A stretch of DNA of 64,000 nucleotides from an uncultured Ignavibacteria bacterium (GCA_937974175.1 CALJIG010000075.1:1-64000); one strand, 5' to 3'. Positions 1-9,502 are shown, counted from the stretch's first letter. Translations and numbers: made by a program. The notes: generated by a model not told the origin, from the sequence alone.

Positions 1-1
1 T

Positions 2-154
2 GTATTTGAATTATCATTTGAAGGCATTCAGCTTTCATCCAGACATAAGTCAGGTATAGCAGTAAGATTTCCAAGAATTACTAAATGGCGGACTGATAAA
101 AAACCGTCGGATGCAGATTCTTTAGATAGTATAAAAGCACTTCTCAAAAAATAA
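2..154 (+). CDS. ATP-dependent DNA ligase, C-terminal end (partial)
   Basis: The window opens inside a reading frame whose last 50 residues end at a TAA four bases before the next start. They contain FEGIQLSSRHKSGIAVRFP followed by RITKWRTDK and a short acidic/leucine tail. This is the familiar end of the OB-fold domain of bacterial ATP-dependent DNA ligases (LigB/LigD-ligase type), where the basic stretch holds nucleotidyltransferase motif VI. Such ligases seal nicks with an ATP-derived adenylate, usually as an accessory to the NAD-dependent LigA. The catalytic lysine and adenylation domain lie outside the window, so activity and full length cannot be judged. The family call is fairly secure from this tail. 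Confidence 0.8.
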   Translation, partial: VFELSFEGIQLSSRHKSGIAVRFPRITKWRTDKKPSDADSLDSIKALLKK

Positions 155-158
155 CAAT

Positions 159-524
159 ATGCAAAAAAACACAATAGTCGCCATTGGCGCATTTTTCGGA
201 TTTTTAGGTGTTGCTCTGGGGGCTTTCGGGGCGCACATACTTAAAAATTCATTCACACCTGAACAATTTGATAATTACAGAACAGGAATTCAATATCAGT
301 TAGTTCATGCCGTAGTATTAATAAGCATAGGTTTTGCCGGTATACAAAAATATTTTAAGTCAGCTTATTTTTTTATTGGAGGCACAATTTTATTTTCTTT
401 TTCATTATATGTTTATACAATTTTTAATTGGAAATTTGCTGCTATGTTTGCTCCGTTCGGCGGCGTATCGTTTATGACAGGATGGATACTTTTAATAATC
501 TATGCTCTTAAAAAAGAAAATTGA
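159..524 (+). CDS. DUF423 family small membrane protein
   Basis: A 121-residue protein with four hydrophobic segments. It starts with a glycine/alanine-rich helix (GAFFGFLGVALGAFGAH) followed by the conserved FDNYRTGIQYQLVHA stretch, which is diagnostic of DUF423 (E. coli YgdD type). The inner-membrane location follows from the hydrophobicity pattern; the molecular role of the family is not established. It begins four bases after the DNA ligase stop. Its own stop (TGA) overlaps the TTG start of the next gene, so ligase, DUF423 and the Omp85 gene are probably co-transcribed and the last two translationally coupled. Confidence 0.85.
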   Translation: MQKNTIVAIGAFFGFLGVALGAFGAHILKNSFTPEQFDNYRTGIQYQLVHAVVLISIGFAGIQKYFKSAYFFIGGTILFSFSLYVYTIFNWKFAAMFAPFGGVSFMTGWILLIIYALKKEN

Positions 525-2278
525 AATATTTTTCACTCATATTAATTTTCTTTGTTGCTTCAACGTGCCTTTCGCAAACGAAGATAAAATCAATTTCAAC
601 AACCGGAAATGACTTCTTCTCGGATACGGATATTCTTTCAATAATGATACTGAAAAAAGGCGCCGAGTATAACGAAAAACAATTAAGAGAGGATTTAAGA
701 ACTATTCGCACAAGGTATAAAAGCGAAGGGTTTTTACTGGCAAGGGTTGATGAAGGAAACAGAATCTTTAATTCAGATTCATCCACAGTAGAATTATATG
801 TAAATGTGAAGGAAGGTAACCGTATTATTGTCGGTCAATTTATAATTAGTGGAAATGAAAAGCTTTCGCAGAAAGAAGTTTTTTCCGTATTCGAAACAAA
901 AGCAGGAGAAGTATTAAGGGATAATACTCTTAACAATGATATTGTCGAGCTTTTGAAGCTCTATGAAAAAAAGGGACTGCCGTTTGCTAACGTTGTGATT
1001 AAAGATGTTTCACTGTATGAAGAAGGCAAAAACGAAAAAATAAAAGTTGAGCTTGTTATCAGTGAAAATTCAAAAGTCGAAATCGAACAGATAAAAATCA
1101 GAGGCAATGATGAAACAAAAGAAAGTGTAATATTAAGAGAAGTAAAGCTTCCACAGGATAAAACGGTTAATATTGAATTTCTTGCAAATCTTAAACGACG
1201 GCTTGAACGATTGAATATTTTTGAATCAGTTGAAGATCCTAAAATATATTCCCTCAAGAATAAAAAACAATCCGGACTTTTAATAGAAGTTAAGGAAGGG
1301 AATACCAATACATTTGACGGTATCTTAGGATATATTCCTCCTGCTACGGATGAAGACAAAGGATATCTTACAGGCTTGGTAAACGTTTCTTTCAGGAATC
1401 TTTTCGGAACAGGAAGAAAGATTGAAGCTAAATATCAGGCAGAGGTAAAATCAACGCAGGAGCTTGCATTCAATTATTCGGAACCTTACGTATTTAATTT
1501 TCCCGTATATGCTACACTCGGCTTTCTGCAGCGGATACAAGATACTACCTACACACGAAGAAAGTTTGATTTAAGAGGTGATGTGCTTTTCAGTGATAAT
1601 TTTACTGTGAGCGGAATTGTAGGCTATGAAAGGATTATACCGACTGACTCAAGCAGATTTTATTTTAAGATAGCCGACTCGCAGACGCTTTTAACCGGAC
1701 TAGAATTAAAGTACGATTCAAGGGATAATATTTACGCGCCCAACAGAGGAATATTATATACAACTTCTTACACATACGGGAATAAGCAGGTGTTTAATAT
1801 AGCTGACTTAGTTGGTCTGGGATATCAGGAAAAATTTATTGTGCAGAGATATTCAATCGGTCTTGATTTATATTTTTCTTTTCTGAAAAGACAGACATTG
1901 CTGCTTCGTGGATTTGCAGGTGAAGTGCGCTCAGATAAGCTTGAAGATTCGGATTTTTTCAGGATTGGCGGTAACAGAAATATAAGAGGATATCGCGATG
2001 AACAATTCCTTGCATCACGATTAGCATACGGAAATATTGAGCCAAGATATTCAATATCACGAAGAAGTTTTGTGTTCGGATTTTACGATTTTGGATATTA
2101 CTTCAAACCCGATGACATTGCAAATAATATTGCCGAGCAGCAGGGATTTTTATACGGCTATGGCTTTGGAATAAGGCTCGAAACTCAGCTCGGAATTATC
2201 GGAGTAAGCTACGGCTTAGGCAAAGGTGATAGCTTTCTTGACGGGAAAATTAATTTTGGCTTAATAAATAATTTTTAA
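521..2278 (+). CDS. Omp85 outer-membrane protein (BamA/TamA-like)
   Basis: A 585-residue protein with an N-terminal signal peptide (cleavage near CLSQ-T), about three POTRA-like repeats (residues 20-250, each with the 'I.I.GN....E' pattern) and a C-terminal 16-strand-type barrel (about 260-585). The barrel carries the Omp85 loop-6 signature FRIGGNRNIRGYRDEQF. The family inserts or translocates beta-barrel proteins in the outer membrane. Canonical BamA is longer and usually has five POTRA domains, so this is better called a short TamA-like or accessory paralogue. The start is TTG, chosen because it gives a good signal peptide and overlaps the preceding stop (TTGA). It converges on the DUF2851 gene with only ten bases between. 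Confidence 0.85.
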   Translation: MKYFSLILIFFVASTCLSQTKIKSISTTGNDFFSDTDILSIMILKKGAEYNEKQLREDLRTIRTRYKSEGFLLARVDEGNRIFNSDSSTVELYVNVKEGNRIIVGQFIISGNEKLSQKEVFSVFETKAGEVLRDNTLNNDIVELLKLYEKKGLPFANVVIKDVSLYEEGKNEKIKVELVISENSKVEIEQIKIRGNDETKESVILREVKLPQDKTVNIEFLANLKRRLERLNIFESVEDPKIYSLKNKKQSGLLIEVKEGNTNTFDGILGYIPPATDEDKGYLTGLVNVSFRNLFGTGRKIEAKYQAEVKSTQELAFNYSEPYVFNFPVYATLGFLQRIQDTTYTRRKFDLRGDVLFSDNFTVSGIVGYERIIPTDSSRFYFKIADSQTLLTGLELKYDSRDNIYAPNRGILYTTSYTYGNKQVFNIADLVGLGYQEKFIVQRYSIGLDLYFSFLKRQTLLLRGFAGEVRSDKLEDSDFFRIGGNRNIRGYRDEQFLASRLAYGNIEPRYSISRRSFVFGFYDFGYYFKPDDIANNIAEQQGFLYGYGFGIRLETQLGIIGVSYGLGKGDSFLDGKINFGLINNF

Positions 2279-2288
2279 TTTTTTCGAT

Positions 2289-3677
2289 TTAATAAATAAT
2301 TATTCTCATAGGTTCGCTTACTTTATCACTTTCAAAAATCTTCTCACCTATTTCACAATCGTAACATTTACTTTTCATACAATAGAAATTATGCAGATGT
2401 ATAAGACCTTGCTCATCAGCAATGGTTTTAGGTTTGAATTCTAGCTGCTCACTCATCACACGGGTAATTTCATTTGAGCTAATGCATTTAAGATTATCGT
2501 AAAAATTTAATACTTTTCCCTGAGTTTCAAAAATATCAAACTCGAGAGCGTAAAAATAAACAAAGGGTATAATTACATTCGTAATAATATCATTAATCCT
2601 TTCTTTGCCAATATATTTTGTTTTGGACTTCGTTTCTTTTCCGAAGTTGTAATGATTTTTCCAGTAATCAGATATTTCAACATTCAAAAACAAATCTATA
2701 ATTTTTTGATAAATCTTTTCCTCTTCATTAAAAACTGTAATGAGTTCTTTAAGAAAATTTTTGTAAAGAATAGCATGAAGCAAGGCGCTTGCGTAAGCTA
2801 ATCTAATTGTTGGAAAATTGGACGGACGAAGGCGAAAGAAATTCCATTCGGATTTATCTAATACACTTATGTAATTTTTATTTTCTTTATTCCAAATAAC
2901 TTTCAGCAATGAAATGTATTCATCTTTATATCTTAAATCGTAAAGAAATCCTGCAGAGCCATATAACATAGCATCTATAAAAATTTTGTCATCCGGCAAC
3001 TCACTGTGTTCTAAACTCTTTGCCAGCCTTAAAAACTGTGATTTATTTTTAGAGTAGCCTAAGGCCTCACAGATAAATTCAAAAAGAATTTTCTCCCATG
3101 TAGATTTTTTATTTCTGGCTTCTTCAAAGTTTTCTAATCTGTTTTTAACTCGTAAAGTTTTATATTGAAGTCTTTTATAGCTTAAGTGTGAAATAAATCT
3201 CTTCTTGAAATTCAAATCGACTTCAGAATTTTTAGGATAGCATGGCAGTTTAAACTTTTGAGACGGATTATTGATTATCTCTTTCCAGATAGAGTGTATT
3301 GACTGCTTTAAAAATTTTGAAAGAATAACCGTGGGAATCTCTCTCGCCTTTTTTACTTTAGGAATTATTTTTTTATCATCCTCTTCTTCATCCCAAAATA
3401 CAACCTGCAATATTACTCGGTTATATTTATTATCGCCTTTATGATTGTGTTCTTTCCAGTTTTTGAAAGTTTGATGGATTTCAATATCGCCTGAATATAA
3501 TATGCCGTCTATTCTTATCTGCGCATCTTTAAAATCAGGTCCTGCATCGAGATTTTTCTCTCCATAATCCAGAACCTCCAGCACTTTGCTTTCTGTGGTT
3601 AATAAAACACTCTCATAGTACGAAGGTGTTTCCCAGATACGCGAAATAAAACTCTCGTTAATGTTAAGTTTTTTCAT
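2289..3677 (-). CDS. DUF2851 family protein
   Basis: A 462-residue soluble protein. The N-terminal part (about 1-130) contains LDAGPDFKDAQIRIDG, then GDIEIHQTFKNWKEHNH and NRVILQVVFWDE, all typical of DUF2851, a family common in Bacteroidota. The histidines and acidic residues in that block resemble a metal or nuclease-like site, but the function is unknown. The C-terminus has a short Cys cluster (CMKSKCYDCEIG) that may bind metal. It is transcribed divergently from the TPR lipoprotein, with a 58-base shared promoter gap. Confidence 0.8.
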   Translation of the reverse strand: MKKLNINESFISRIWETPSYYESVLLTTESKVLEVLDYGEKNLDAGPDFKDAQIRIDGILYSGDIEIHQTFKNWKEHNHKGDNKYNRVILQVVFWDEEEDDKKIIPKVKKAREIPTVILSKFLKQSIHSIWKEIINNPSQKFKLPCYPKNSEVDLNFKKRFISHLSYKRLQYKTLRVKNRLENFEEARNKKSTWEKILFEFICEALGYSKNKSQFLRLAKSLEHSELPDDKIFIDAMLYGSAGFLYDLRYKDEYISLLKVIWNKENKNYISVLDKSEWNFFRLRPSNFPTIRLAYASALLHAILYKNFLKELITVFNEEEKIYQKIIDLFLNVEISDYWKNHYNFGKETKSKTKYIGKERINDIITNVIIPFVYFYALEFDIFETQGKVLNFYDNLKCISSNEITRVMSEQLEFKPKTIADEQGLIHLHNFYCMKSKCYDCEIGEKIFESDKVSEPMRIIIY

Positions 3678-3735
3678 TAACTTTTAAAAAGGTTTTTCCT
3701 AAATTAACAGTATTATTTTAAATTAAAAATCAAAA

Positions 3736-4326
3736 TTGAAAAAAGTATTTATGCTGAAAATTAACTTATCACTACTGACCCTATTATTTGCCGCTTTTCT
3801 TTTTTCTTCATGTCAAAAAGCTGAAAACGTAAAGCCCGAGCAAGCTTACTTAGATGATGCTAAAAAACTTTATGACGAGAAAAAATTCGATGAATCAATT
3901 GCAACATACAGAGAGTTAATCAAAAATTATCCTGCTTCGGAAAAGAATGCTATCTTTGCTTACAATCAGATTGCAGGAATTTATTTCGACGGCCTGAAAG
4001 ATTATCAAAAAACTGTTGATACGTACAGAGAGCTTGCCGAAAAATATCCTAACTCAAAAGAAGCAAAGCAATCGTTATTCATGGTGGCGTTTACTTACGA
4101 TGAATATATGAAAGATAAGGATAAGGCAAAAGACGCCTATAAGAAATTCCTTGAAAAGTTTCCGAATGATACTGACCCTAATGACAAGATGAGCGAATCA
4201 GCAAGAACAATGCTGCAGGTTTTAGAGTCGGGTAAAACAATTGAAGACATGATAAAAGAAAATTCAGGCAACACAGATAAAACTCCAAAAACAACTACAA
4301 TAGATACAACTAAATCAAAAAAATAA
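3736..4326 (+). CDS. TPR-containing lipoprotein (BamD/YbgF-like)
   Basis: A 196-residue exported lipoprotein. A lysine-containing n-region and hydrophobic stretch end in a lipobox (LFSSC, Cys at about residue 26). Three tetratricopeptide-type repeats follow: AKKLYDEKKFDESIATYREL, a second at 'DYQKTVDTYRELAEKYPNS' and a third at 'KDKAKDAYKKFLEKFPND'. The spacing (34-40 residues with YP or FP breaks) is that of BamD and the C-terminal domain of YbgF/CpoB, which act in outer-membrane assembly or at the Tol-Pal complex. The exact family cannot be fixed. The tail is Thr/Lys-rich and disordered. The start is TTG; an ATG five codons downstream is the alternative. Confidence 0.75.
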   Translation: MKKVFMLKINLSLLTLLFAAFLFSSCQKAENVKPEQAYLDDAKKLYDEKKFDESIATYRELIKNYPASEKNAIFAYNQIAGIYFDGLKDYQKTVDTYRELAEKYPNSKEAKQSLFMVAFTYDEYMKDKDKAKDAYKKFLEKFPNDTDPNDKMSESARTMLQVLESGKTIEDMIKENSGNTDKTPKTTTIDTTKSKK

Positions 4327-4351
4327 TTTTTTGTAAAATTTTATAATTATG

Positions 4352-4384
4352 AAGGTGAGTATATTTAATGCTCACCTTTTTTAA
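4352..4384 (+). terminator. Rho-independent terminator after the TPR lipoprotein
   Basis: An 8-bp perfect stem (AAGGTGAG / CTCACCTT) with a 10-11 base AT-rich loop is followed directly by a T tract. It lies 25 bases after the lipoprotein stop and separates it from the DUF58 gene. Confidence 0.75.
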
Positions 4385-4437
4385 TTTTAACTTGTTACTT
4401 CATGAACTTTTTCTTTGTTGAACCGTTTAAGATTTAA

Positions 4438-5418
4438 ATGACACCTGATTTTAAAAAATACCTTGTTCCCTCCGTTGTAGCAAAGCTATCCAATATAGAG
4501 TTAAAAGCTAAATCAGTAGTGGAGGGCTTTATGACAGGCCTTCATAAATCTCCTTATCATGGATTCAGTGTAGAGTTTGCCGAGCACCGCCAGTATATGC
4601 CCGGAGACGATCTGAAATTTCTTGACTGGAAAGTTTATGCCCGAACAGGAAGATATTACATAAAAAGATTTGAAGAAGAGACAAATTTAAAATCGTACAT
4701 ACTTCTTGATATCAGTAAGTCAATGGATTTTTCTTCTAATAAAAGTAAAGAAACATCTGCTGAAAAAAAGGGACTTGCAAAATTATTCGGAAAATCAAAA
4801 TCATCCTTAGAGGAATCAAAATCATATCTGACAAAACTTGAATACGGCTCATACGTTGCGGCTTCTCTTGCATATTTAATGTTGCTGCAAAGAGATGCAA
4901 TTTCATTAACAACCTATGATACGAAAATCCAGAATTTTATTTCACCCCGGGCTACAGATTCCAATCTAAAACTCATGCTGCACGCTCTTAACAATATCCA
5001 ATCCACAGATAAAACAGGAACAGCCCGATGTTTAAATGAGATAGCAGATAAAGTGAAAAGAAGAGGACTGGTGATTATCATCAGCGATTTGTTCGATGAC
5101 CAGAAGGAAGTATTAAGTGCATTAAGGCACTTTAAGTACACAAAAAATGAAGTGATTGTATTTCAGATTCTGGATCCTGTCGAGTTAAGTTTTTTATCGG
5201 GAAATCCGGTGACATTAAAAGATGTGGAAACCAATGAGGAGATGTTCAGCCAGCCTTTTGTTATGCAAAAGGCTTATCAGGAGGCTGTGAAAGAATTTAC
5301 TGAAACTTACAGAATGGAATGCGCTAAAAGCGATATTGACTACATAATGCTTTCTACTGAAAGCACTTTTGATAAAGCGCTTATAAATTATCTTTCAAAA
5401 AGAATGAAGATGATGTAA
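4438..5418 (+). CDS. DUF58 domain protein (vWA-like)
   Basis: A 326-residue protein with the DUF58 signature: EFAEHRQYMPGDDLKFLDWK (about 47-65) and 'GRYYIKRFEEETN'. A von Willebrand A-type metal site follows, D91-x-S93-x-S95 in LLDISKSMDF. DUF58 proteins are cytosolic partners of MoxR-type AAA+ ATPases and are thought to help complex assembly. No MoxR or Bat gene lies beside this one, so any partner is encoded elsewhere. Residues 99-132 form a lysine/serine-rich, low-complexity insertion inside the vWA fold, just after the metal-site strand. The gene converges on the GWxTD gene with three bases between. Confidence 0.85.
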   Translation: MTPDFKKYLVPSVVAKLSNIELKAKSVVEGFMTGLHKSPYHGFSVEFAEHRQYMPGDDLKFLDWKVYARTGRYYIKRFEEETNLKSYILLDISKSMDFSSNKSKETSAEKKGLAKLFGKSKSSLEESKSYLTKLEYGSYVAASLAYLMLLQRDAISLTTYDTKIQNFISPRATDSNLKLMLHALNNIQSTDKTGTARCLNEIADKVKRRGLVIIISDLFDDQKEVLSALRHFKYTKNEVIVFQILDPVELSFLSGNPVTLKDVETNEEMFSQPFVMQKAYQEAVKEFTETYRMECAKSDIDYIMLSTESTFDKALINYLSKRMKMM

Positions 5419-5421
5419 AAA

Positions 5422-6726
5422 TTATCTGAATCTGAAATCATCATATATTGGCGTTATCAATCTGTAATCACCAAACCCCGAATCGTCCACAAACACAAAC
5501 TGCCTGTTAATATCATAATAATCCCAAACTTCATAAGGCTTAGTTTGATTTTCAAAAGGATGCCTGTCGATATTTGCAGGGTTTCCATAGATAATAAATA
5601 CCATTCCCATATCTGTGCGCCAGCCTTCCTGGTAATGTGAGTATCTTTCGTTGGCAATTTTTATTCTGTTATAATATTCTATCATCAATTCATTCCTTGG
5701 AGTTGCCGGTGACGGATCTTTTTTCTTCCAGAATTCTATAAACTTTTTTTCTTTGTCTAAGTTGTTCTTTGCTTCCTTTAGTTTATCCATCTCTTCTGAA
5801 GTTGCAATGTATTGCAGCTGCGCAATTGCAACATCTATATCTTTTATGGCAATAGGAAAGTTTGTCCATCGGTTTGAAACATTTTTTGTTTCAAGGATTT
5901 TACCGGATGCATTGTCTTTCAGCTCCAGTTTAAAATCCCCAATCATTATATTTTCAGAGGATAATTTCTCTATTATTTTATTGACTCCGGGAGATAAAGG
6001 ATACTTAGCTGATTTTAAAACAACAGGATTATTTTTGTTATCAGTGATAATATAACTGTAGTTTACATCCTGTGCAGAGCTTGATTCATTATAAGCTTCA
6101 AAAAAAACAAAAAAGTTTTTTAACACACCAAGATTATTGTTAACCGAAGGAGTGATTTTTTTCTTTCCGCTTGCTTCAATTTCATAATTCGAAACAATCA
6201 TCATATCACTGGTAAAAATTTCATTCGCAGAGTTATCAACTACTTTGAAATTATAGTTTTTAGTAAGTTCGGTTTTTGAATTATTATCTTTGAAAGTTAC
6301 TGTTGATGAATAATTCCCTGCTTTCATCGGGAATGTCTGCACTATGTATTTTGAGTCATCTTTGTAAGTTTTGGCTTCTGATGAAGGCACACTTATATTT
6401 TCAGTATAAGTTTCGTTTATTACTGTCTGATTTGTTTCATTCGAAACCTTTACTGTGTAAGATACACTGGCATTAAGATCTTTAGTGGCAGAATTCTTTT
6501 TAAACTGTATTCCTTCGTAAGGGATTTCCACATATAAGTCCAGCCTTCCGTTAGAGCTATCCTTTCCGTAAAAAACCAAAGGGTCTGCGTAGAACAGTTC
6601 TCTTACATTTGAATAATTAGTGAGAGATTTATCTTTTAACTGTGCAAAAGATATATTTGTACAAAGGGAAATGAATATAATTATGATAAACAGTGAGGAG
6701 GGTAATCTGTTTGTTTTGGTTTTCAT
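5422..6726 (-). CDS. GWxTD domain-containing secreted protein
   Basis: A 434-residue protein with an N-terminal signal peptide, a beta-rich middle region and a C-terminal GWxTD domain. The signature is seen as YNRIKIANERYSHYQEGWRTD followed by GMVFIIYGNP and 'YEVWDYYDINRQFVFVDD'. GWxTD proteins are found in Bacteroidota, Acidobacteria and relatives; their role is unknown. The middle part (about 60-290) looks like two or three beta-sandwich modules. Its upstream gap to rimO is short (26 bases) and both genes are on the minus strand, so it may be the second gene of a rimO operon. Confidence 0.85.
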   Translation of the reverse strand: MKTKTNRLPSSLFIIIIFISLCTNISFAQLKDKSLTNYSNVRELFYADPLVFYGKDSSNGRLDLYVEIPYEGIQFKKNSATKDLNASVSYTVKVSNETNQTVINETYTENISVPSSEAKTYKDDSKYIVQTFPMKAGNYSSTVTFKDNNSKTELTKNYNFKVVDNSANEIFTSDMMIVSNYEIEASGKKKITPSVNNNLGVLKNFFVFFEAYNESSSAQDVNYSYIITDNKNNPVVLKSAKYPLSPGVNKIIEKLSSENIMIGDFKLELKDNASGKILETKNVSNRWTNFPIAIKDIDVAIAQLQYIATSEEMDKLKEAKNNLDKEKKFIEFWKKKDPSPATPRNELMIEYYNRIKIANERYSHYQEGWRTDMGMVFIIYGNPANIDRHPFENQTKPYEVWDYYDINRQFVFVDDSGFGDYRLITPIYDDFRFR

Positions 6727-6752
6727 ACCGAAAACTTTATGTTAGTATAAAA

Positions 6753-8057
6753 TTAAACTTTTTCTGCGAATAAATCAAACTCTTCCGAATCGTAGATTTT
6801 TACCTCAGAAAAGTTTCCTATTTGAATATTATTGTTTTTATTTATGTAAACTTCCTGGTCAATTTCAGGCGCATCTTTGTAAGTTCTTCCTATGAAATAA
6901 TCTTCTTCTTCCCTGTCCACTAAAACTTTAAAATTTTTGCCGATAGAATTTCTATTTGCTACAAGAGAGTTCTCCCTTTGCACATCAAGTAATAATTTTT
7001 GTCTCAGCAATTTTTCTTTCATCGGAATTCTGTCAGGAATATCAAAAGCAGTAGTTCCTTCTTCATGGGAATAAGGAAATACTCCAAGTCTTTCGAACTT
7101 AAACTCTTTTACAAAATCTAATAACTGCTGAAAATCTTGTTCTGTTTCATCCGGATATCCTGTAATGAAAGTTGTTCTTAAAGCAATACCGGGAATTTCC
7201 GTTCTCAATTTATCAAACAATCCCATCAATGTTTTATTGGTAATCCCTCTTCTCATTGATTTCAGAACATTGTCCGATATATGCTGAACGGGCATATCCA
7301 GATACTTGCAAATATTTTCTGTGTTTTTTATCGTGTCGATTAAATCAACAGGAAATCTTGAAGGATATGCATACATTAAACGAATCCATTCTATCCCCTT
7401 TACCTTAGACAGTTCTTCAAGCACGAGTGTTACATTTCTTTTGTTGTCTGTATCAAATCCCCAGTATGTCGTATCCTGTCCGATGATTACCAGTTCTTTC
7501 ACGCCTTTGGAGGCAAGAGACTGAGCTTCCATTAAAATCTGTTGCAAAGGTTTTGATACATGCCTTCCCCGCATTATCGGAATAGCGCAGAATGAGCAGG
7601 GATTGTTACAGCCTTCGCTTATTTTAAGATAAGCGGAGTGAGTTGGTCCCGTTAAAATTCTCTCACCAAGTAAATTGCTTTTATAGTCAACTCCGATTTC
7701 ATTTAAAATGTCTACAACGGTTTGGTGCCTGTCCGTAGCTCCGAAGTATCTGTCAACTTGCGGAATTTCCTTCTCAAGCTCAACCCCATATCTGTCAGAT
7801 AAACATCCTGCAACATAAACACTGTCAATTTTTTTCTTGGTCTTTAAATCAACTGCTCTTAATATAGTATCTATCGATTCCTGCTTGGCAGCCTCAATAA
7901 AGCCGCAAGTATTTATTAAAACGGTATTAGAGTCTCTTTCATCTTCTACAATTTCAATATCATTCGATTTCAACTGGCTCATTATAAACTCTGAATCAAC
8001 GACGTTTTTTGAGCATCCCAGCGTTATTATCTTAATTTTGTCTTTTTTTACCTTCAA
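6753..8057 (-). CDS. rimO: Ribosomal protein S12 methylthiotransferase RimO
   Basis: A 434-residue radical SAM methylthiotransferase that adds a methylthio group to the conserved aspartate of ribosomal protein S12. The N-terminal MTTase domain holds three cluster cysteines (C15 in LGCSKN, C51 in NTCGF, C85 in AGCL). The radical SAM domain has C150-x3-C154-x2-C157 in SEGCNNPCSFCAIP followed by MRGRHVSKP, which separates RimO from MiaB. A C-terminal TRAM domain (about 370-434) contacts RNA or protein. Length and all cysteines are normal. It is transcribed away from the DinB gene across a 214-base AT-rich promoter region. Confidence 0.93.
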   Translation of the reverse strand: MKVKKDKIKIITLGCSKNVVDSEFIMSQLKSNDIEIVEDERDSNTVLINTCGFIEAAKQESIDTILRAVDLKTKKKIDSVYVAGCLSDRYGVELEKEIPQVDRYFGATDRHQTVVDILNEIGVDYKSNLLGERILTGPTHSAYLKISEGCNNPCSFCAIPIMRGRHVSKPLQQILMEAQSLASKGVKELVIIGQDTTYWGFDTDNKRNVTLVLEELSKVKGIEWIRLMYAYPSRFPVDLIDTIKNTENICKYLDMPVQHISDNVLKSMRRGITNKTLMGLFDKLRTEIPGIALRTTFITGYPDETEQDFQQLLDFVKEFKFERLGVFPYSHEEGTTAFDIPDRIPMKEKLLRQKLLLDVQRENSLVANRNSIGKNFKVLVDREEEDYFIGRTYKDAPEIDQEVYINKNNNIQIGNFSEVKIYDSEEFDLFAEKV

Positions 8058-8271
8058 GCTTTAAACTATTATTTTCGTATATCAATTTAAACTATATACC
8101 TATATTTATTAATGCAAAAATTTCAATATAAGAAGCGCAATTACTTGATGATTGGCTGTCCCCTTTTGTACATTTCAATCGTTATTAAAAGTATAAGAAC
8201 GCGACTCAACATTCTAAAGTCTTTCGTTTTTATTTAAACTTAAAACCCATATTTTATAACAAAATTATTGT

Positions 8272-8715
8272 ATGACAAATTCAATTTTTTCAAAGCAGCT
8301 GCAGTTTTTGAAATATGTTGTAAATCTCAATTTAGGAGAAGTTTCTCATGAAGAAAGTCTGACAACAGCGCCAAACGGAGGCAATTCAGTTAACTGGCTT
8401 CTCGGACACATGATTGAAGTCCGTGACGGAATGCGAAAAGCGCTTGGGCTGGAACCAATAGCAGATGAAGCAATGATAAACCTTTATAAAAGAGGCACTG
8501 AAAATATTACTGCTGAGAAGGCATTTAAGCTGGAAGATCTTATAGAAAAGTATAACAGAGGCAGCGATGAAATGATAAAACGTCTTGAAAGTGATGAAAT
8601 TACAGATGCTGAAGCCGTTGACACTTTGACTGTATTGCTTTTTCACGAAGCATATCATGCAGGGCAGATTGGTCTTTTCCGAAGAATAATGGGTAAAGAC
8701 TCCAAAATAAAATAA
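8272..8715 (+). CDS. DinB superfamily protein
   Basis: A 147-residue four-helix protein. It contains NSVNWLLGHMIEVRDGMRKALG near residues 38-60 and a late LLFHEAYHAGQIGLFRRIMG block. These carry the three metal-ligand histidines of the DinB/YfiT fold (one in helix 2, two in HxxYHxGQ). Members include bacillithiol- or mycothiol-dependent transferases and many enzymes of unknown substrate. It lies 28 bases upstream of the SprT-like gene and is probably co-transcribed with it. Substrate cannot be inferred. Confidence 0.8.
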   Translation: MTNSIFSKQLQFLKYVVNLNLGEVSHEESLTTAPNGGNSVNWLLGHMIEVRDGMRKALGLEPIADEAMINLYKRGTENITAEKAFKLEDLIEKYNRGSDEMIKRLESDEITDAEAVDTLTVLLFHEAYHAGQIGLFRRIMGKDSKIK

Positions 8716-8743
8716 AACAACTAAAACAAAGAAGAAGTAACGA

Positions 8744-9367
8744 TTGAACAATAAATATACTGAGATACTAAGAAAATATTTCCCTGAAGCCTCGCTGCCA
8801 TATGTGTTAAAATGTTTTTCCGACTATACGTTCTCTCTCAAAATTTCACGCACGCGCAAAACTAAAATGGGTGACTACACTCACCCATTTAAGGATAAAG
8901 GGCATAGAATCACTGTAAATCACGATTTGAACAAGTATGCCTTCCTCATAACGTTCATTCACGAGCTGGCCCATTTAACTGCCTATGAAAAACATAAAAA
9001 CAGAGTTGCTCCGCACGGAAAAGAATGGAAAGAGGATTTCAAAAATTTAATGAAGCCCGTACTAAACGAAGAAGTTTTTCCTTCCGATATAATTACTGAA
9101 ATACATACATACTTTAAAAACCCGGCTGCATCAAGTTGTACTGATATAAATTTGTACCGGGCTCTCAGAAAGTATGACAACCTTAACGGCTACGAGCTGC
9201 TTGAAAATATACCTGAACATTCAGTCTTCTCTCTCCCCGATGGAAGAACATTTCTCAAAGGAAGACAGTTAAGAAAAAGATTTTACTGCCGCCTTCTCCC
9301 TACAAATAAAAATTATTTCATCAATCCTCTTGCAAAAGTTAAGCTTGTAAGCGAGTCAATTTTCTAA
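8744..9367 (+). CDS. SprT-like zinc metalloprotease domain protein
   Basis: A 207-residue protein with the metallopeptidase motif HELAH (residues 73-77) and a downstream third ligand in APHGKEW (H91), the SprT arrangement. The family resembles the protease domain of eukaryotic Spartan, which degrades DNA-protein crosslinks; bacterial members are poorly characterised. The C-terminal third carries no Cys4 zinc ribbon, unlike E. coli SprT, and is instead rich in Lys/Arg. The start is TTG, the first codon of the frame compatible with the N-terminal helix. It follows the DinB gene closely. Confidence 0.8.
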   Translation: MNNKYTEILRKYFPEASLPYVLKCFSDYTFSLKISRTRKTKMGDYTHPFKDKGHRITVNHDLNKYAFLITFIHELAHLTAYEKHKNRVAPHGKEWKEDFKNLMKPVLNEEVFPSDIITEIHTYFKNPAASSCTDINLYRALRKYDNLNGYELLENIPEHSVFSLPDGRTFLKGRQLRKRFYCRLLPTNKNYFINPLAKVKLVSESIF

Positions 9368-9502
9368 ATTCTGCGAAATTAAACACACCTGTTGCATTTT
9401 TTTTTCATTATAAAGATTTTGTAAAATATTTTTTATAAAAAAAATAAATTTTCATAGGAGAAACAGTAGTTTTTTCAATGAAAAATCTTTAAAAAATAAA
9501 TC

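Noticed and set aside
961..1359. Antisense open frames inside the Omp85 gene (and similar antisense frames elsewhere, e.g. 41453-41725, 53480-53743)
   Set aside because: They mirror real genes, have low-complexity Ser/Phe/Leu-rich translations and no start or context signals.
8058..8271. RNA gene or riboswitch between rimO and the DinB gene
   Set aside because: No stable helices or conserved boxes seen; it looks like an ordinary divergent promoter region.
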